A stretch of DNA of 64,000 nt from the NCBI RefSeq assembly GCF_002979515.1, contig NZ_PCPA01000002.1, positions 227,138 to 291,137 on the forward strand, read 5' to 3'. The notes below the pieces were generated by a model. It saw nothing but the letters and a program-made list of their open reading frames with translations. It did no database searches and had not been told where the DNA came from. Source of the stretch: Microbacterium sp. MYb54. GTDB taxonomy: Bacteria > Actinomycetota > Actinomycetes > Actinomycetales > Microbacteriaceae. This document shows, piece after piece, positions 51,100-59,950 of this stretch. The position numbers and the translations under genes are program-made. Each line of letters begins with the position of its first letter. Positions within the stretch are counted from its first letter, which is position 1.

Positions 51100-52301
51100 G
51101 TGACCCGGCGGCCTCGGCACGGACGAGAGTTTCGATCGCCCCGCTCTACGCCGCCGGTTTCGTCACCGCCTTCGGTGCCCACAGCATCGCAGCGGGCATC
51201 GGCGCGACCGGGGAGAGTATCGGCCTCGATCTCCTCCGGATGGGCGCCCTCCTGGCGATCTACGACCTCGCCGAGGTGTTCCTCAAGCCGGTGTTCGGCT
51301 CGCTGGCCGACCGCATCGGCGCCAAGCCGGTGATCGTCTTCGGGCTTCTCGCGTTCGGCATCGTGTCGCTCATCGGGCTGTGGTCGTCGAACACCATCGC
51401 CCTCGCAGTCGCACGACTCGGGCAGGGTGCAGCCGCCTCGGCGTTCTCACCCGCCTCCTCCGCGACGGTCGCACGGCTCGCAGCTCCGGGCACGAAGGGG
51501 CGATACTTCGGCAGATACGGATCCTGGAAGGGACTCGGCTACACGCTGGGTCCGCTCATCGGCGCCGCGCTGATCTTCACTGGCGGCTTCGCGCTGCTCT
51601 TCGTCTGCCTGAGCGCGGTCGCGGTCCTGACCGCGGTCTGGGTGGCGATCGCCCTCCCGCGCATCGACCCGCTTCCTCGACCCCGCTATACGGTCGCCGA
51701 CCTCGTCCGCCAGACGACCGAGCGCGGCTTCCTCATCCCGACCCTGGTCCTCGCCGCCTCCACCGGCGCGCTCGGCGCGGCCATCGGGTTCCTTCCCGCC
51801 ATGGCGAGCAGTGAGGAGGCGCCCTTGTTCGCGAGCATCGCGCTCGCGTCCGTTCTGGCGCTGAGCTCGACGCTCACTCAACCGTGGGCGGGAAGACTGC
51901 GTGACAGCGGCCGTGTCAGCGATCGTGCCGCGATGGCGCTGGGCCTCGCGATCATCACCGCCGGCATCCTCGTCGCCGCCGGACTGCCCACGCTGCCGGG
52001 CCTCTACGTCGCCGCCGGACTGCTCGGCATCGGAATCGGACTCGCCACCCCCTTCGCATTCGCGCACCTCGCCGACGCGACACCGCCCGAGCGGATGGGT
52101 CGCACGATGGGTACCGCTGAACTCGGCCGTGAACTCGGAGACGCCGGAGGGCCCTTGCTGGTCGGCGGCGTCGCCGTGGTGGCGACGCTGCCGATCGGGC
52201 TCACTGCGATCGCACTCGTCGTCGCGCTGACGGGATCGGCCACGCGGATGCTGCCACGCATCCCGGCCGAGAGCACGAAGGCCACCGGTCCGAACGCGTG
52301 A
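51096..52301 (+). CDS. MFS transporter
   Basis: A 401-residue protein with about twelve membrane helices and the MFS loop GSLADRIGAKPVIVFGLLAF after helix two. GRYFGRYGSWKGLGYTLGPLIGA and MGRTMGTAELGRELGDAGGPLL are family-like. GTG start overlapping the ChrB stop (GTGA) suggests ChrB and the MFS work together, replacing the ChrA transporter of classic chromate operons. An efflux role is probable. Confidence 0.88.
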   Translation: MSDPAASARTRVSIAPLYAAGFVTAFGAHSIAAGIGATGESIGLDLLRMGALLAIYDLAEVFLKPVFGSLADRIGAKPVIVFGLLAFGIVSLIGLWSSNTIALAVARLGQGAAASAFSPASSATVARLAAPGTKGRYFGRYGSWKGLGYTLGPLIGAALIFTGGFALLFVCLSAVAVLTAVWVAIALPRIDPLPRPRYTVADLVRQTTERGFLIPTLVLAASTGALGAAIGFLPAMASSEEAPLFASIALASVLALSSTLTQPWAGRLRDSGRVSDRAAMALGLAIITAGILVAAGLPTLPGLYVAAGLLGIGIGLATPFAFAHLADATPPERMGRTMGTAELGRELGDAGGPLLVGGVAVVATLPIGLTAIALVVALTGSATRMLPRIPAESTKATGPNA

Positions 52302-52345
52302 TGCATCCCTCGACGCCAGGATGCGGCGACCGATACTGTCTGGTC

Positions 52346-52936
52346 ATGACTACGACCGACGAGCCGGTGCGCTCACCCCGTTGGCACCTTCTCGGTTCGC
52401 TGCCCTTCGCGGCGGCCGCGCTCGTTCTCGTGAACGCGCTCTACATCTTCCTCGTCGCGCTCGGAAACATCACCGACTACGGCACCAACTTCGACTTCGT
52501 GCAGCATGTGCTGGCGATGGACACCACGAACTTCGGCCAGGAGGCCGGCAAGGGGCTCGACCCCGACGTGATGTGGCGGGCGATCGACAATCCCGTGCTG
52601 TGGAACCTCGCGTACATCGGCGTGATCATCTGGGAGTCGCTGAGCGCGATCGTGCTGATCGTGGCCCTCGTCTTCTTCATCCGCGGGTTCCTCGGCCACG
52701 GCTTCCACGCCGCTCGCGTCTGGTCGTCGATCGGACTGGTGATGATCATCCTGCTTTTCGTCGGCGGATTCATCTCGATCGGCGGCGAGTGGTTCCAGAT
52801 GTGGCGCTCCACCTCGTGGAACGGACTCGACCCCGCGTTCCGCAACTCGGTGATCGCCGGCATCGGCCTGGTGCTGCTGCATCTCCCCTCGCCGCGGTGG
52901 GACGACACCACGCCTCGCCGCGACGCCACATCGTGA
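52346..52936 (+). CDS. DUF2165-family membrane protein
   Basis: A 196-residue membrane protein with about four helices: FAAAALVLVNALYIFLVALGNITDYGTNFDFVQHVLAMDTTN, ALYIFLVAL, IIWESLSAIVLIVALVFFIRG and GLVMIILLFVGGFISIGGEWFQMWRS. The MD.. and TDYGTN..FV pattern is diagnostic for DUF2165. Function unknown. The stop overlaps the uronate dehydrogenase start by one base. Confidence 0.85.
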   Translation: MTTTDEPVRSPRWHLLGSLPFAAAALVLVNALYIFLVALGNITDYGTNFDFVQHVLAMDTTNFGQEAGKGLDPDVMWRAIDNPVLWNLAYIGVIIWESLSAIVLIVALVFFIRGFLGHGFHAARVWSSIGLVMIILLFVGGFISIGGEWFQMWRSTSWNGLDPAFRNSVIAGIGLVLLHLPSPRWDDTTPRRDATS

Positions 52937-53718
52937 TGGCGGGAAGCCGCTGGGTCGTCACGGGTGCTGCCGGGACCATCGGATCCGCGCTCCGCGCCGC
53001 CCTCGTGGAAGAGGGCGTCGCGCTGGTGTCCACCGACATCCGCCCGGCGAGCCCCATCGGCCCCGGGGACTCGGTCGTGACGGCGGATCTCGGTGATCTC
53101 GAATCCCTGGTGGAGCTGTTCGCGGGCGCCGACGGCGTGATCCATCTGGGCGGGATCGCCGACGAGGCAGACTTCCACGACCTCGCCGAGGTCAACATCG
53201 TCGGCACCTACCACGTGCTCGAGGCCGCCCGTCGGGCCGGTGTGCCACGAGTCGTCTACGCCAGCAGCAACCGGCTGACGGGCATGTACTCCGCCGGCGA
53301 GCACGTCACGCCGGATCTGCCTCCGCGGCCTGACGGCTTCTACGGGGTGTCGAAGGTGGCGGGCGAAGCCCTGTGCCGACTGTATGCCGACAAGTTCGGC
53401 CTCAGCACCGTCTCGGTGCGGATCGGCACCTACGAGCAGCAGCCCGGATCCGCACGCGAGCAGCGCACCTGGCTCAGTCCCGCCGACGCGGTGCGGGCGT
53501 TCCTGGCCGCCATGACCACCACCGAGCACACCGCCGTGTTCTATGCGGTGTCGGCGAACACGAACCGCTGGTGGGATCTCGAGGCCGGAGCAACGGTCGG
53601 GTACGTCCCACAGGACGATGCCGCGGACCGGGTGCCGGAAGAGTCGATCGACGCGAGCATCCCGCAGGGCGGAATCTACGCGACCCCGGAGTACTCGACC
53701 GACAGGATGCGTCGATAG
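52936..53718 (+). CDS. udh: Uronate dehydrogenase
   Basis: A 260-residue SDR-like NAD-dependent enzyme. The Rossmann motif is VVTGAAGTIGSALR, and VIHLGGIADEADF, YASSNRLTGMY and GFYGVSKVAGEALCRLYADKFGL follow. S110/S111, Y136 and K140 are at the positions known for Agrobacterium Udh, whose RPDGLYGVSK block is matched here (RPDGFYGVSK). It oxidises glucuronate or galacturonate to the aldarolactone. It lies alone, about 12 kb from uxaC, and would give an alternative oxidative route. Confidence 0.88.
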   Translation: MAGSRWVVTGAAGTIGSALRAALVEEGVALVSTDIRPASPIGPGDSVVTADLGDLESLVELFAGADGVIHLGGIADEADFHDLAEVNIVGTYHVLEAARRAGVPRVVYASSNRLTGMYSAGEHVTPDLPPRPDGFYGVSKVAGEALCRLYADKFGLSTVSVRIGTYEQQPGSAREQRTWLSPADAVRAFLAAMTTTEHTAVFYAVSANTNRWWDLEAGATVGYVPQDDAADRVPEESIDASIPQGGIYATPEYSTDRMRR

Positions 53719-53744
53719 GCGTCTTTCGCGGGTGTTCCGACTCG

Positions 53745-55037
53745 TCAGCGAGGTTCCGCCTTCGGGCACTCCGATGCCGTCGGCAGCTGCGCGGTGAGGA
53801 GGTAAGCCGTGGCGATGTCGGTCGGGCAGGTGAAACTGTTCACCAGTCCGTGGAAGCTCCCCGGCATCGTGATGAGCACGCCTCCGGTTCGCTCGGCGAC
53901 AGCGCGCGCACCGTCGATCGGGGTACGAAGGTCGTCGATGCCGTTGATGAGCAGCGGCTTCGGAGCCTCTTCTGGAAAGTCGAGCGCACCGATCGGGTCA
54001 GCCCCCGGCCAGCCGTAACAGTACGCTCGCGAGCCGAGAACCTCTGCCTGCTGCTCCGACGTCAAACCGTCCGCCTCGTCGAACGGGGTCGCCGGCCAAA
54101 CAAAGTCGGTGCAGTTGTAGGCCAGATCCTGCGCGTACGGTGCACCGTCGCCATACATTTCGGAGACCTTCGTGTACGCATCAACGAAACCATCAGCGAG
54201 CTTCGGGTCGCGATCGGTTCCGGAGCTCGCTGCCGCATCCGATACGTCGAGCATGTTCTCCAGCGTCTGTTCGGGACCCGTGGTCTCGGGATCGACAGTG
54301 CCGTCGAGGATCATCGTTCGCACCCGATCCGGGTGCGAAGCAAGGTAGGCCTGTCCGAGGAGCGTGCCGTACGAGAGCGCCAGCATGTTGATCTGGTCCA
54401 CTTCCAGCGCCTCACGGACGGCATCGAGATCGCGAACACCTGCGTTGATGCCGGCAGTGAGCACGCGCCCGTCCGTCTCCTGCTCGCACTTCTTCAGCTC
54501 CGCTCGCGCCGTCGGCTCGAAGGATGCCCACTCCTTGTCGATGTCCGCTTCGGAGAACGAGGGCGAGTCGGCGATGTCGCAGGTGATCGGGGTGCTGCGC
54601 CCGAAACCCCGGCGGTCGTACCCGACGATGTCGAAGTTGTCGCGGACCTCGGCGTCCGCCGTCGCGGCGAACCCGGCCTGCGACGCGATGCCCGACACCA
54701 ACGGGCCGCCCGGATCGACGAACAGCACGCCCTTCGAGGCGCTGTCGGCGTTGCGGGCCGGGGTGACTGCCACGGCAATCGCGACCTTGGTATCGTCGTC
54801 GCCAGTCGCCGACCCGACCTGCACCGACCCGCATCGACGATCCGGCTGCCCAGGAAGCGCGCAGGCCTCCCACTCCCCCACCGGGAACCCCTCGGCCCCC
54901 TTCGCCGGGTCCACGGCCTCCACTGACGCGTCCACAGGCTCCGACCCCGGGATGCTGCACCCGGCGAGCGCTATCGTTGCGACGACGAGCGCCGCCGCTC
55001 CCGACCAGATCTTCGGTCCGCGCGAGAATCTCCGCAT
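53745..55037 (-). CDS. Secreted alpha/beta hydrolase lipoprotein with TAP-like C-terminus
   Basis: A 430-residue lipoprotein. Signal peptide ends LAGC (about C26). FDIVGYDRRGFGRSTPITC, the nucleophile elbow LALSYGTLLGQAY, IDDLRTPIDGARAVAERTGG (Asp) and GSFHGLVNSFTC (His) form the Streptomyces tripeptidyl-aminopeptidase/SlpD-E pattern. The elbow reads ALSYGT where GGSYGT is usual. It probably cleaves N-terminal peptides outside the cell. The ATG at 55037 starts a basic leader before the hydrophobic core. Confidence 0.88.
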   Translation of the reverse strand: MRRFSRGPKIWSGAAALVVATIALAGCSIPGSEPVDASVEAVDPAKGAEGFPVGEWEACALPGQPDRRCGSVQVGSATGDDDTKVAIAVAVTPARNADSASKGVLFVDPGGPLVSGIASQAGFAATADAEVRDNFDIVGYDRRGFGRSTPITCDIADSPSFSEADIDKEWASFEPTARAELKKCEQETDGRVLTAGINAGVRDLDAVREALEVDQINMLALSYGTLLGQAYLASHPDRVRTMILDGTVDPETTGPEQTLENMLDVSDAAASSGTDRDPKLADGFVDAYTKVSEMYGDGAPYAQDLAYNCTDFVWPATPFDEADGLTSEQQAEVLGSRAYCYGWPGADPIGALDFPEEAPKPLLINGIDDLRTPIDGARAVAERTGGVLITMPGSFHGLVNSFTCPTDIATAYLLTAQLPTASECPKAEPR

Positions 55038-55174
55038 GTCATACCCCCAGTTCACACGAGGGAGTTCCCCGCACGTCCCATCCTGTCGCGGACGACCGCC
55101 GGGCACATCCCTCGCTGGGATGAGTCCGGCCCCCTCCGACGCCGGGGTGCTCTGACCCCACTCCGCCTTCGCTC

Positions 55175-57664
55175 TCAGGCGCGGGAGTCGGTGTGCAGGC
55201 GCAGGTATCGCCCGGTCAGGCTCTCGGGGATCCGGGTGAGCCCTTCGGGGGTGGTCGCCGCCACGATCTGTCCTCCGTCCGCACCGCCGCCGGGGCCGAG
55301 GTCGATCACGTGATCGGCGTTGGCGATCACGTCGAGGTCGTGCTCGATGACGATCACGGTCGCGCCGGCATCGAGCAGGCGTTGGAGCACGGCGAGCAGT
55401 ACGCGCACATCCGCGGGGTGCAGGCCCACGCTGGGCTCGTCGAAGATGAACAGGGTGCCGTGCAGCTCACGTTCCAGGTCCGCGACGAGTTTCAGTCTCT
55501 GCGCCTCGCCGCCGGACAGGGCAGGGGTCGCCTCCCCCAGCGTGAGGTACCCCAGCCCGATCTCCTCCAGTGTGCGCAGTCGGGCTTCGACCTTCCGGAT
55601 GCGTGCGAACCGCGAGCGGGCATCTTCGACGGTCAGCGCGAGGGCTTGGGGCAGGGTGACGCCCTCGAGGCTGACCTCATCCGCCCGAGGGCTGTACCGC
55701 GTGCCGCCGCAGGTGGGACACGCGATGTCGACGTCGGGGAGGAACTGCACGTCGAGGAACACCTGCCCCACCCCTTCGCAGGAGGGACACCGGAGTTCAC
55801 CCGTGTTGTACGAGAAGCTCGATGCGGTGAGTCCGAGTGCCTTGGCGGCATCGGTGTGCGCGTAAGCGCGGCGCAGGTCGTCGAGGACGCCGGTGTAGGT
55901 CGCGACCGTCGAGCGTACGTTTCGTCCGATCGGCGCCGCGTCGACGACGACCGTGCGCTCGATGCCGCCCGGGTCGAGGTGGGCGACGTGCGCCGGACGG
56001 CTCATCCCGGTGTGCTGCGCTTCCAACGCGGCGGCGAGGCTTTCGAGGACCAGGGTGGTCTTGCCCGAACCAGACACCCCGGTCACCGCGGTCAGCCTGC
56101 GGAGCGGGAAGTCGACGGAGAGCCCGTGCAGTGTGAAGTGCGGTGTGGTCCGTAGAGAGATGCGCCCCTCTGCGAACATCTGCTCGGCATCGGTCAGGGT
56201 GCGGACGACGGCGGGTTCGCGTCCGCTGAGGAAGCCGCCGATGCGGGACGACGGGTTCCCCTCCATCGCGGCGACATCGCCCGTCGCGACGATCTGTCCG
56301 CCGTGGGTCCCGGCATCGGGTCCCACCTCTATCAGCCAGTCGGCATGTCGGAGCACGTCCACGTCGTGGTCGACGAGGACCACCGAGTTGCCGGTCTCCA
56401 CGAGCCGCCTGACCACCCGGAGCAGCGACTCGATGTTGGCCGGGTGCAGGCCGATGGACGGCTCATCGAGCACATAGAGGATTCCGGTCGCACTGCTGCG
56501 CAGCGCTCTGCCCAGCTGAACCCGCTGCAGCTCCCCGGTCGAGAGCGTGCGTGACGATCTGTCGAGCGAGACGTATCCGAGCCCGAGTCCGAGCAACCGG
56601 TCCCCCATCGATGTGAAGGCCTCGACGATGCGCTCGGCCATCTCCCGCAACTCTGCCGGCGCCGTGGACGGCAGGCCGCGGACGAACTCTGTGACCTGCT
56701 CCAGGCTCCACGCCGACACGACGTCGAGGCTCTCACCGGCCACGGTCGTGGACCGCGCCTGCGCGTTGAGCCTCGAGCCGCCGCAGGCCGGGCACCGTGC
56801 CACGTGCACGAAGCGGTCGAGTCGCGCGAGCCCCTTCTCGCTCTGAGCCTTGCGCAGCGCATCGTCGATCACCTGGACGGCGTTGCGATACTTCGCGTTG
56901 AGCTCGAACACGTTGCCGTTCTTGCTCGTCACGACGACCGGTCGCGTCGTCTCCTCGCCGTCGAGCACCATGTGCCGCTCGTCATCGGTCAGGTCGCGGA
57001 ACGGGATGTCGGTGCGCACGCCGAGAGCCGCGACCACCTGTGGCAGGAGGCTCGCACCGAACGACCCCCAGGCCGCGACTGCTCCCTGGTCGATCGACAG
57101 CGATTCGTCGGGAACGAGCGCCCGCCGGTCGACCTGACGCGTCTCGCCCGTCCCCTCGCAGGTCTCGCATGCACCCTCCTCGTTGAACGAGAACGCCTCG
57201 GCACCCGGCGCGGCGAACCGCACCCCGCAGGTCGGGCACGTGGTGTGACCGGTCGAGGCGATGCTCAGCGACGGCGGCACGCTGTGCCCGTTCGGACACC
57301 GATGCGCGCCGAGACGGGAGAACAGCAGCCGCAGCGAGTTCAGCAGCTCCGTCGCCGTCCCGAAGGTGCTGCGCACGCCGGGAACCGCCGGGCGCTGGTG
57401 CAGAGCGATCGCCGCGGGAACCCCCTCGACGATGTCGACATCCGCGCGTGCGGCCTGTGACAGCCGCCGACGCGTGTACGCCGAGAGCGCCTCCAGGTAG
57501 CGACGCGACCCCTCGGCGTAGAGCACTCCGAGGGCGAGCGAAGACTTGCCCGACCCCGAGACGCCCGTCACTCCGACCAGGGAGTGCAGCGGCACATCCA
57601 CATCCACGTTCTTCAGGTTGTGGACGCGGGCCCCACGGACGACGACTTCCTTGCCCCATTCCAT
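55175..57664 (-). CDS. UvrA-like excinuclease ATPase (UvrA2-type)
   Basis: An 829-residue duplicated ABC ATPase. The first Walker A is GVSGSGKSS and the second GVSGSGKTT. Zinc-finger Cys pairs occur at CPNGH...CPTC / CETC and CPSC...CPTC. Signatures are LSTGELQRVQLGRAL and LSGGEAQRLKLVADL, Walker B VLDEPSIGLHP and IFDEPSVGLHP. It is about 130 residues shorter than UvrA proper, as expected for UvrA2/DrrC-like paralogues that lack much of the UvrB-binding insert. Role: DNA damage tolerance or drug resistance. Its first bases lie in a 34-bp direct repeat. Confidence 0.9.
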   Translation of the reverse strand: MEWGKEVVVRGARVHNLKNVDVDVPLHSLVGVTGVSGSGKSSLALGVLYAEGSRRYLEALSAYTRRRLSQAARADVDIVEGVPAAIALHQRPAVPGVRSTFGTATELLNSLRLLFSRLGAHRCPNGHSVPPSLSIASTGHTTCPTCGVRFAAPGAEAFSFNEEGACETCEGTGETRQVDRRALVPDESLSIDQGAVAAWGSFGASLLPQVVAALGVRTDIPFRDLTDDERHMVLDGEETTRPVVVTSKNGNVFELNAKYRNAVQVIDDALRKAQSEKGLARLDRFVHVARCPACGGSRLNAQARSTTVAGESLDVVSAWSLEQVTEFVRGLPSTAPAELREMAERIVEAFTSMGDRLLGLGLGYVSLDRSSRTLSTGELQRVQLGRALRSSATGILYVLDEPSIGLHPANIESLLRVVRRLVETGNSVVLVDHDVDVLRHADWLIEVGPDAGTHGGQIVATGDVAAMEGNPSSRIGGFLSGREPAVVRTLTDAEQMFAEGRISLRTTPHFTLHGLSVDFPLRRLTAVTGVSGSGKTTLVLESLAAALEAQHTGMSRPAHVAHLDPGGIERTVVVDAAPIGRNVRSTVATYTGVLDDLRRAYAHTDAAKALGLTASSFSYNTGELRCPSCEGVGQVFLDVQFLPDVDIACPTCGGTRYSPRADEVSLEGVTLPQALALTVEDARSRFARIRKVEARLRTLEEIGLGYLTLGEATPALSGGEAQRLKLVADLERELHGTLFIFDEPSVGLHPADVRVLLAVLQRLLDAGATVIVIEHDLDVIANADHVIDLGPGGGADGGQIVAATTPEGLTRIPESLTGRYLRLHTDSRA

Positions 57665-57686
57665 CCCCTCACCGTAGAGGAGAGGG
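57653..57686. repeat. 34-bp direct repeat, copy 1 (at UvrA-like gene start)
   Basis: Exactly repeated at 58722-58755. This copy contains the UvrA-like start codon and the first codons on the minus strand, plus its leader. Confidence 0.9.
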
Positions 57687-57708
57687 CTGCACGACATAGC
57701 CTTCAGGG

Positions 57709-58251
57709 GTGGAACACGAATCGCGATGGAACGTGAGAGTCGCCCGGCCGGCCGCTCCGCTGTTGGACGAACAGACCATCGAGCGGCACCGGCTGCCAGA
57801 CGGTGCCCCGCTACCGCCGTCGTACGTCTCGTTCGTGCGCGCATTCGGCTGGGGGCGCCTGTTCGGGCTCTGGCTCATCTACACGCCGGTTCCTTCAGGA
57901 TTCGGTGATGGCATCGTGGGCCGAGGCGGGTATCTGACCGATCGGCTGCACCAGGAATTCGACGAAGGACGAGCCGACGACGACACCTGGAAGATCGAGC
58001 CCGACGGCTCCTGGGACATCGCGCAACGACTGGTGGTCTTCGCGATGAGCGAGAACGGCGACTATCTCGCCTGGGACACCGGCGCCCGTGACAGTGACGA
58101 CGAACTGCCGATCTTCCACACCACACGCTTCGACTCGCTGACACGCATCGGCGACGACCTGTTCGAGGCGGTCGAATGGGTCCGAGGACGCAACAGCGGA
58201 CGGGACTCCGACCCCATCGACTTCACGCCACTCGTCCCGGCGGCTCTGTGA
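57709..58251 (+). CDS. SUKH/SMI1-KNR4-like protein
   Basis: A 180-residue protein with LPPSYVSFVRAFGWGRLFGLWLIYTPVP, VFAMSENGDYLAWDTG and DSLTRIGDDLFEAVEWV, the arrangement of the SMI1/KNR4 (SUKH) fold. Such proteins often act as immunity factors against polymorphic toxins or as binding scaffolds. GTG start. It lies on the opposite strand to the UvrA-like gene, inside the segment flanked by 34-bp repeats. No toxin gene is adjacent. Confidence 0.7.
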   Translation: MEHESRWNVRVARPAAPLLDEQTIERHRLPDGAPLPPSYVSFVRAFGWGRLFGLWLIYTPVPSGFGDGIVGRGGYLTDRLHQEFDEGRADDDTWKIEPDGSWDIAQRLVVFAMSENGDYLAWDTGARDSDDELPIFHTTRFDSLTRIGDDLFEAVEWVRGRNSGRDSDPIDFTPLVPAAL

Positions 58252-58296
58252 ACCGCAGCTCCGCGATCCACCGGCGTGCGGATCAGGGCTGTCGGA

Positions 58297-58668
58297 CTAC
58301 AATCCCGATCCATATCCGAACCAGACGAGTGCCCCGAGTGCCCAGAGCAACACGGGCCCGGCCACGAGAAGAGCCAGGGTGCCGATGGCGAACTTCGGGC
58401 TCTCCTTTTTGACCAAAGACCAGGCAGCAAAGCCCACTCCGACGACGTACGACCCGAGGAGCAGCACGTCACCGATGGCCCCTAGACCAGAGCGGCGCAG
58501 AAGGAGAGCGAGCGCCACCATCGCGAGCACGGCAACGAATCCCGTCCGCCCGAGAACCGGAGTCTTCTGGGGTGCAGCCTCCACGCTCGAAGCTTCCTCG
58601 GCTGCTCGCGCGCGCCGGTCGGCCGCGGCGCGGTCCGCCCGGGCTCGTCCCCACTGGTCGCTGTTCAT
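58297..58668 (-). CDS. Small membrane protein of unknown function
   Basis: A 123-residue protein. An Arg/Ala-rich soluble N-terminus (about 1-40) precedes three hydrophobic segments (GFVAVLAMVALALLL, VLLLGSYVVGVGFAAW, IGTLALLVAGPVLLWALGALVW). ATG follows GAGG. It lies inside the segment flanked by the 34-bp repeats. No homologue recognised. Confidence 0.65.
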   Translation of the reverse strand: MNSDQWGRARADRAAADRRARAAEEASSVEAAPQKTPVLGRTGFVAVLAMVALALLLRRSGLGAIGDVLLLGSYVVGVGFAAWSLVKKESPKFAIGTLALLVAGPVLLWALGALVWFGYGSGL

Positions 58669-58721
58669 GGACCCTCCTCAAAGTTGCCGATCTACCGCGG
58701 AGCGGCAGCTCGGGTGAAGTC

Positions 58722-58755
58722 GCCCCATTCCATCCCCTCACCGTAGAGGAGAGGG
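58722..58755. repeat. 34-bp direct repeat, copy 2 (in OYE terminator hairpin)
   Basis: Exact copy of 57653-57686, 1,069 bases away, same orientation. Here it forms the left arm and loop of a 16-bp-stem hairpin. The repeated segment no longer starts a gene at this site. Confidence 0.9.
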
Positions 58756-58766
58756 GATGGAATGGG
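58724..58766. terminator. 16-bp-stem hairpin after the OYE gene
   Basis: CCCATTCCATCCCCTC (58724-58739) pairs fully with GAGGGGATGGAATGGG (58751-58766) around an 11-base loop. It starts 10 bases after the leftward oxidoreductase stop and probably terminates that transcript. Confidence 0.7.
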
Positions 58767-58776
58767 TGCGGCCGGA

Positions 58777-59847
58777 CTAGGCGAGGGTGGCGTAGTCGGT
58801 GTAGCCCTGGTGGTCGCCGCCGAACGCCTTGCTCATGTCGGGGGCGTTGAACGGGCCGCCCTTGTGCAGACGGTCGGGCAGATCAGGGTTGGCGATGTAG
58901 AGCGCCCCGTAGGAGATCAGGTCGGCCGTCCCCTCCTCGACCAGGGAGAGTGCGTCCGGCCCGGTCGGCTCGCTACCGGTGAACGGGTTGAGGATGAAGG
59001 TGTTCGGCCAGGCTTCGCGCATGCGGAGCACGAGGTCGCGCTGCCCGGGGGCTTCCATGACGTGCACGTAGGCGAGGCCCAGCGGGGCGAGCTGCTCGAT
59101 CAGCGAGAGATACGTGACTTCGCGGTCGTCCTCCTGGATGTCGCCGAGAACCCCACCGGGCGACAACCGGATGCCCGTGCGCTCCGCCCCGATCCGCGAG
59201 CTGACCGCGCGAGCCACCTCGACGGCGAAACGTGTGCGTCCGGCGATCGAACCACCCCACCCGTCCTGTCGCACGTTCGCATTCGTGGCGAGGAACTGCT
59301 GCACCAGGTATCCGTTGGCGCCGTGGATCTCGACCCCGTCGAAGCCGGCCTCGATCGCGTTCGCTGCGGCGTCGGCGAAGTCGGCGATCGTGTCCGCGAT
59401 CTCCTCCTCGGTGAGAACGTGCGGGGTGACGTGCGGCTTCTTCCCGGAATGCGTGTAGATCTCTCCCGCTGCGGCGACGGCCGAGGGCCCGACCGGGATC
59501 ATGCCGTCCGGGAGCAGATCAGGGTCGCCGATGCGGCCGACGTGCATCAGCTGGGCGAAGATCCTGCCGCCTTCGGCATGGACGCCGTCGGTCACCGCTC
59601 TCCATGCCGCCACCTGCTCGGCTGTGTGCAGCCCCGGAGTGTCGGGGTAGCCCTGCCCGACCACCGATGGCTGCGTCCCCTCCGTGACGATCAGACCGGC
59701 TGTCGCGCGCTGTGCGTAGTAGGTCGCGTTGAGACCGGTCGGCGTCGCGCCGGGGCCATAGGCACGACTGCGAGTCATCGGGGCCATCACGATCCGGTTG
59801 GCGAGCGGGATCCCCGCGAGATCGTAGGGTGCGAGCGCAGAATTCAT
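58777..59847 (-). CDS. Old yellow enzyme family NADH:flavin oxidoreductase (NemA-like)
   Basis: A 356-residue FMN-dependent ene reductase. It starts with LAPYDLAGIPLANRIVMAPMTRSRAY; HVGRIGDPDLL, FDGVEIHGANGYLVQQFLATNANVRQDGWGGSIAGRTRFAVEV (His-Asn substrate pair) and LISYGALYIANPDLPDRL follow. It reduces activated alkenes such as N-ethylmaleimide or quinones and can denitrate nitro-compounds. ATG 59847 follows GGAGGAAG. Divergent MarR gene with shared dyad suggests electrophile-induced expression. Confidence 0.93.
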   Translation of the reverse strand: MNSALAPYDLAGIPLANRIVMAPMTRSRAYGPGATPTGLNATYYAQRATAGLIVTEGTQPSVVGQGYPDTPGLHTAEQVAAWRAVTDGVHAEGGRIFAQLMHVGRIGDPDLLPDGMIPVGPSAVAAAGEIYTHSGKKPHVTPHVLTEEEIADTIADFADAAANAIEAGFDGVEIHGANGYLVQQFLATNANVRQDGWGGSIAGRTRFAVEVARAVSSRIGAERTGIRLSPGGVLGDIQEDDREVTYLSLIEQLAPLGLAYVHVMEAPGQRDLVLRMREAWPNTFILNPFTGSEPTGPDALSLVEEGTADLISYGALYIANPDLPDRLHKGGPFNAPDMSKAFGGDHQGYTDYATLA

Positions 59848-59908
59848 AGGTTGTTCTTCCTCCGTCGTCGACGAGATGCTGTACGCATCCCGACAGTCCA
59901 TGTGAGTG

Positions 59909-59944
59909 ACTGTACATGGGGTGAACTATCCCTGGATGTACAGT
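59909..59944. promoter_or_regulatory. MarR/OYE operator dyad ACTGTACAT-N18-ATGTACAGT
   Basis: 9-base perfect arms at 59909-59917 and 59936-59944 with an 18-base spacer, between divergent OYE and MarR genes. Each arm contains the semi-palindromic TGTACA, so two MarR dimers or one spanning dimer could bind. Confidence 0.7.
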
Positions 59945-59950
59945 ATTCCC

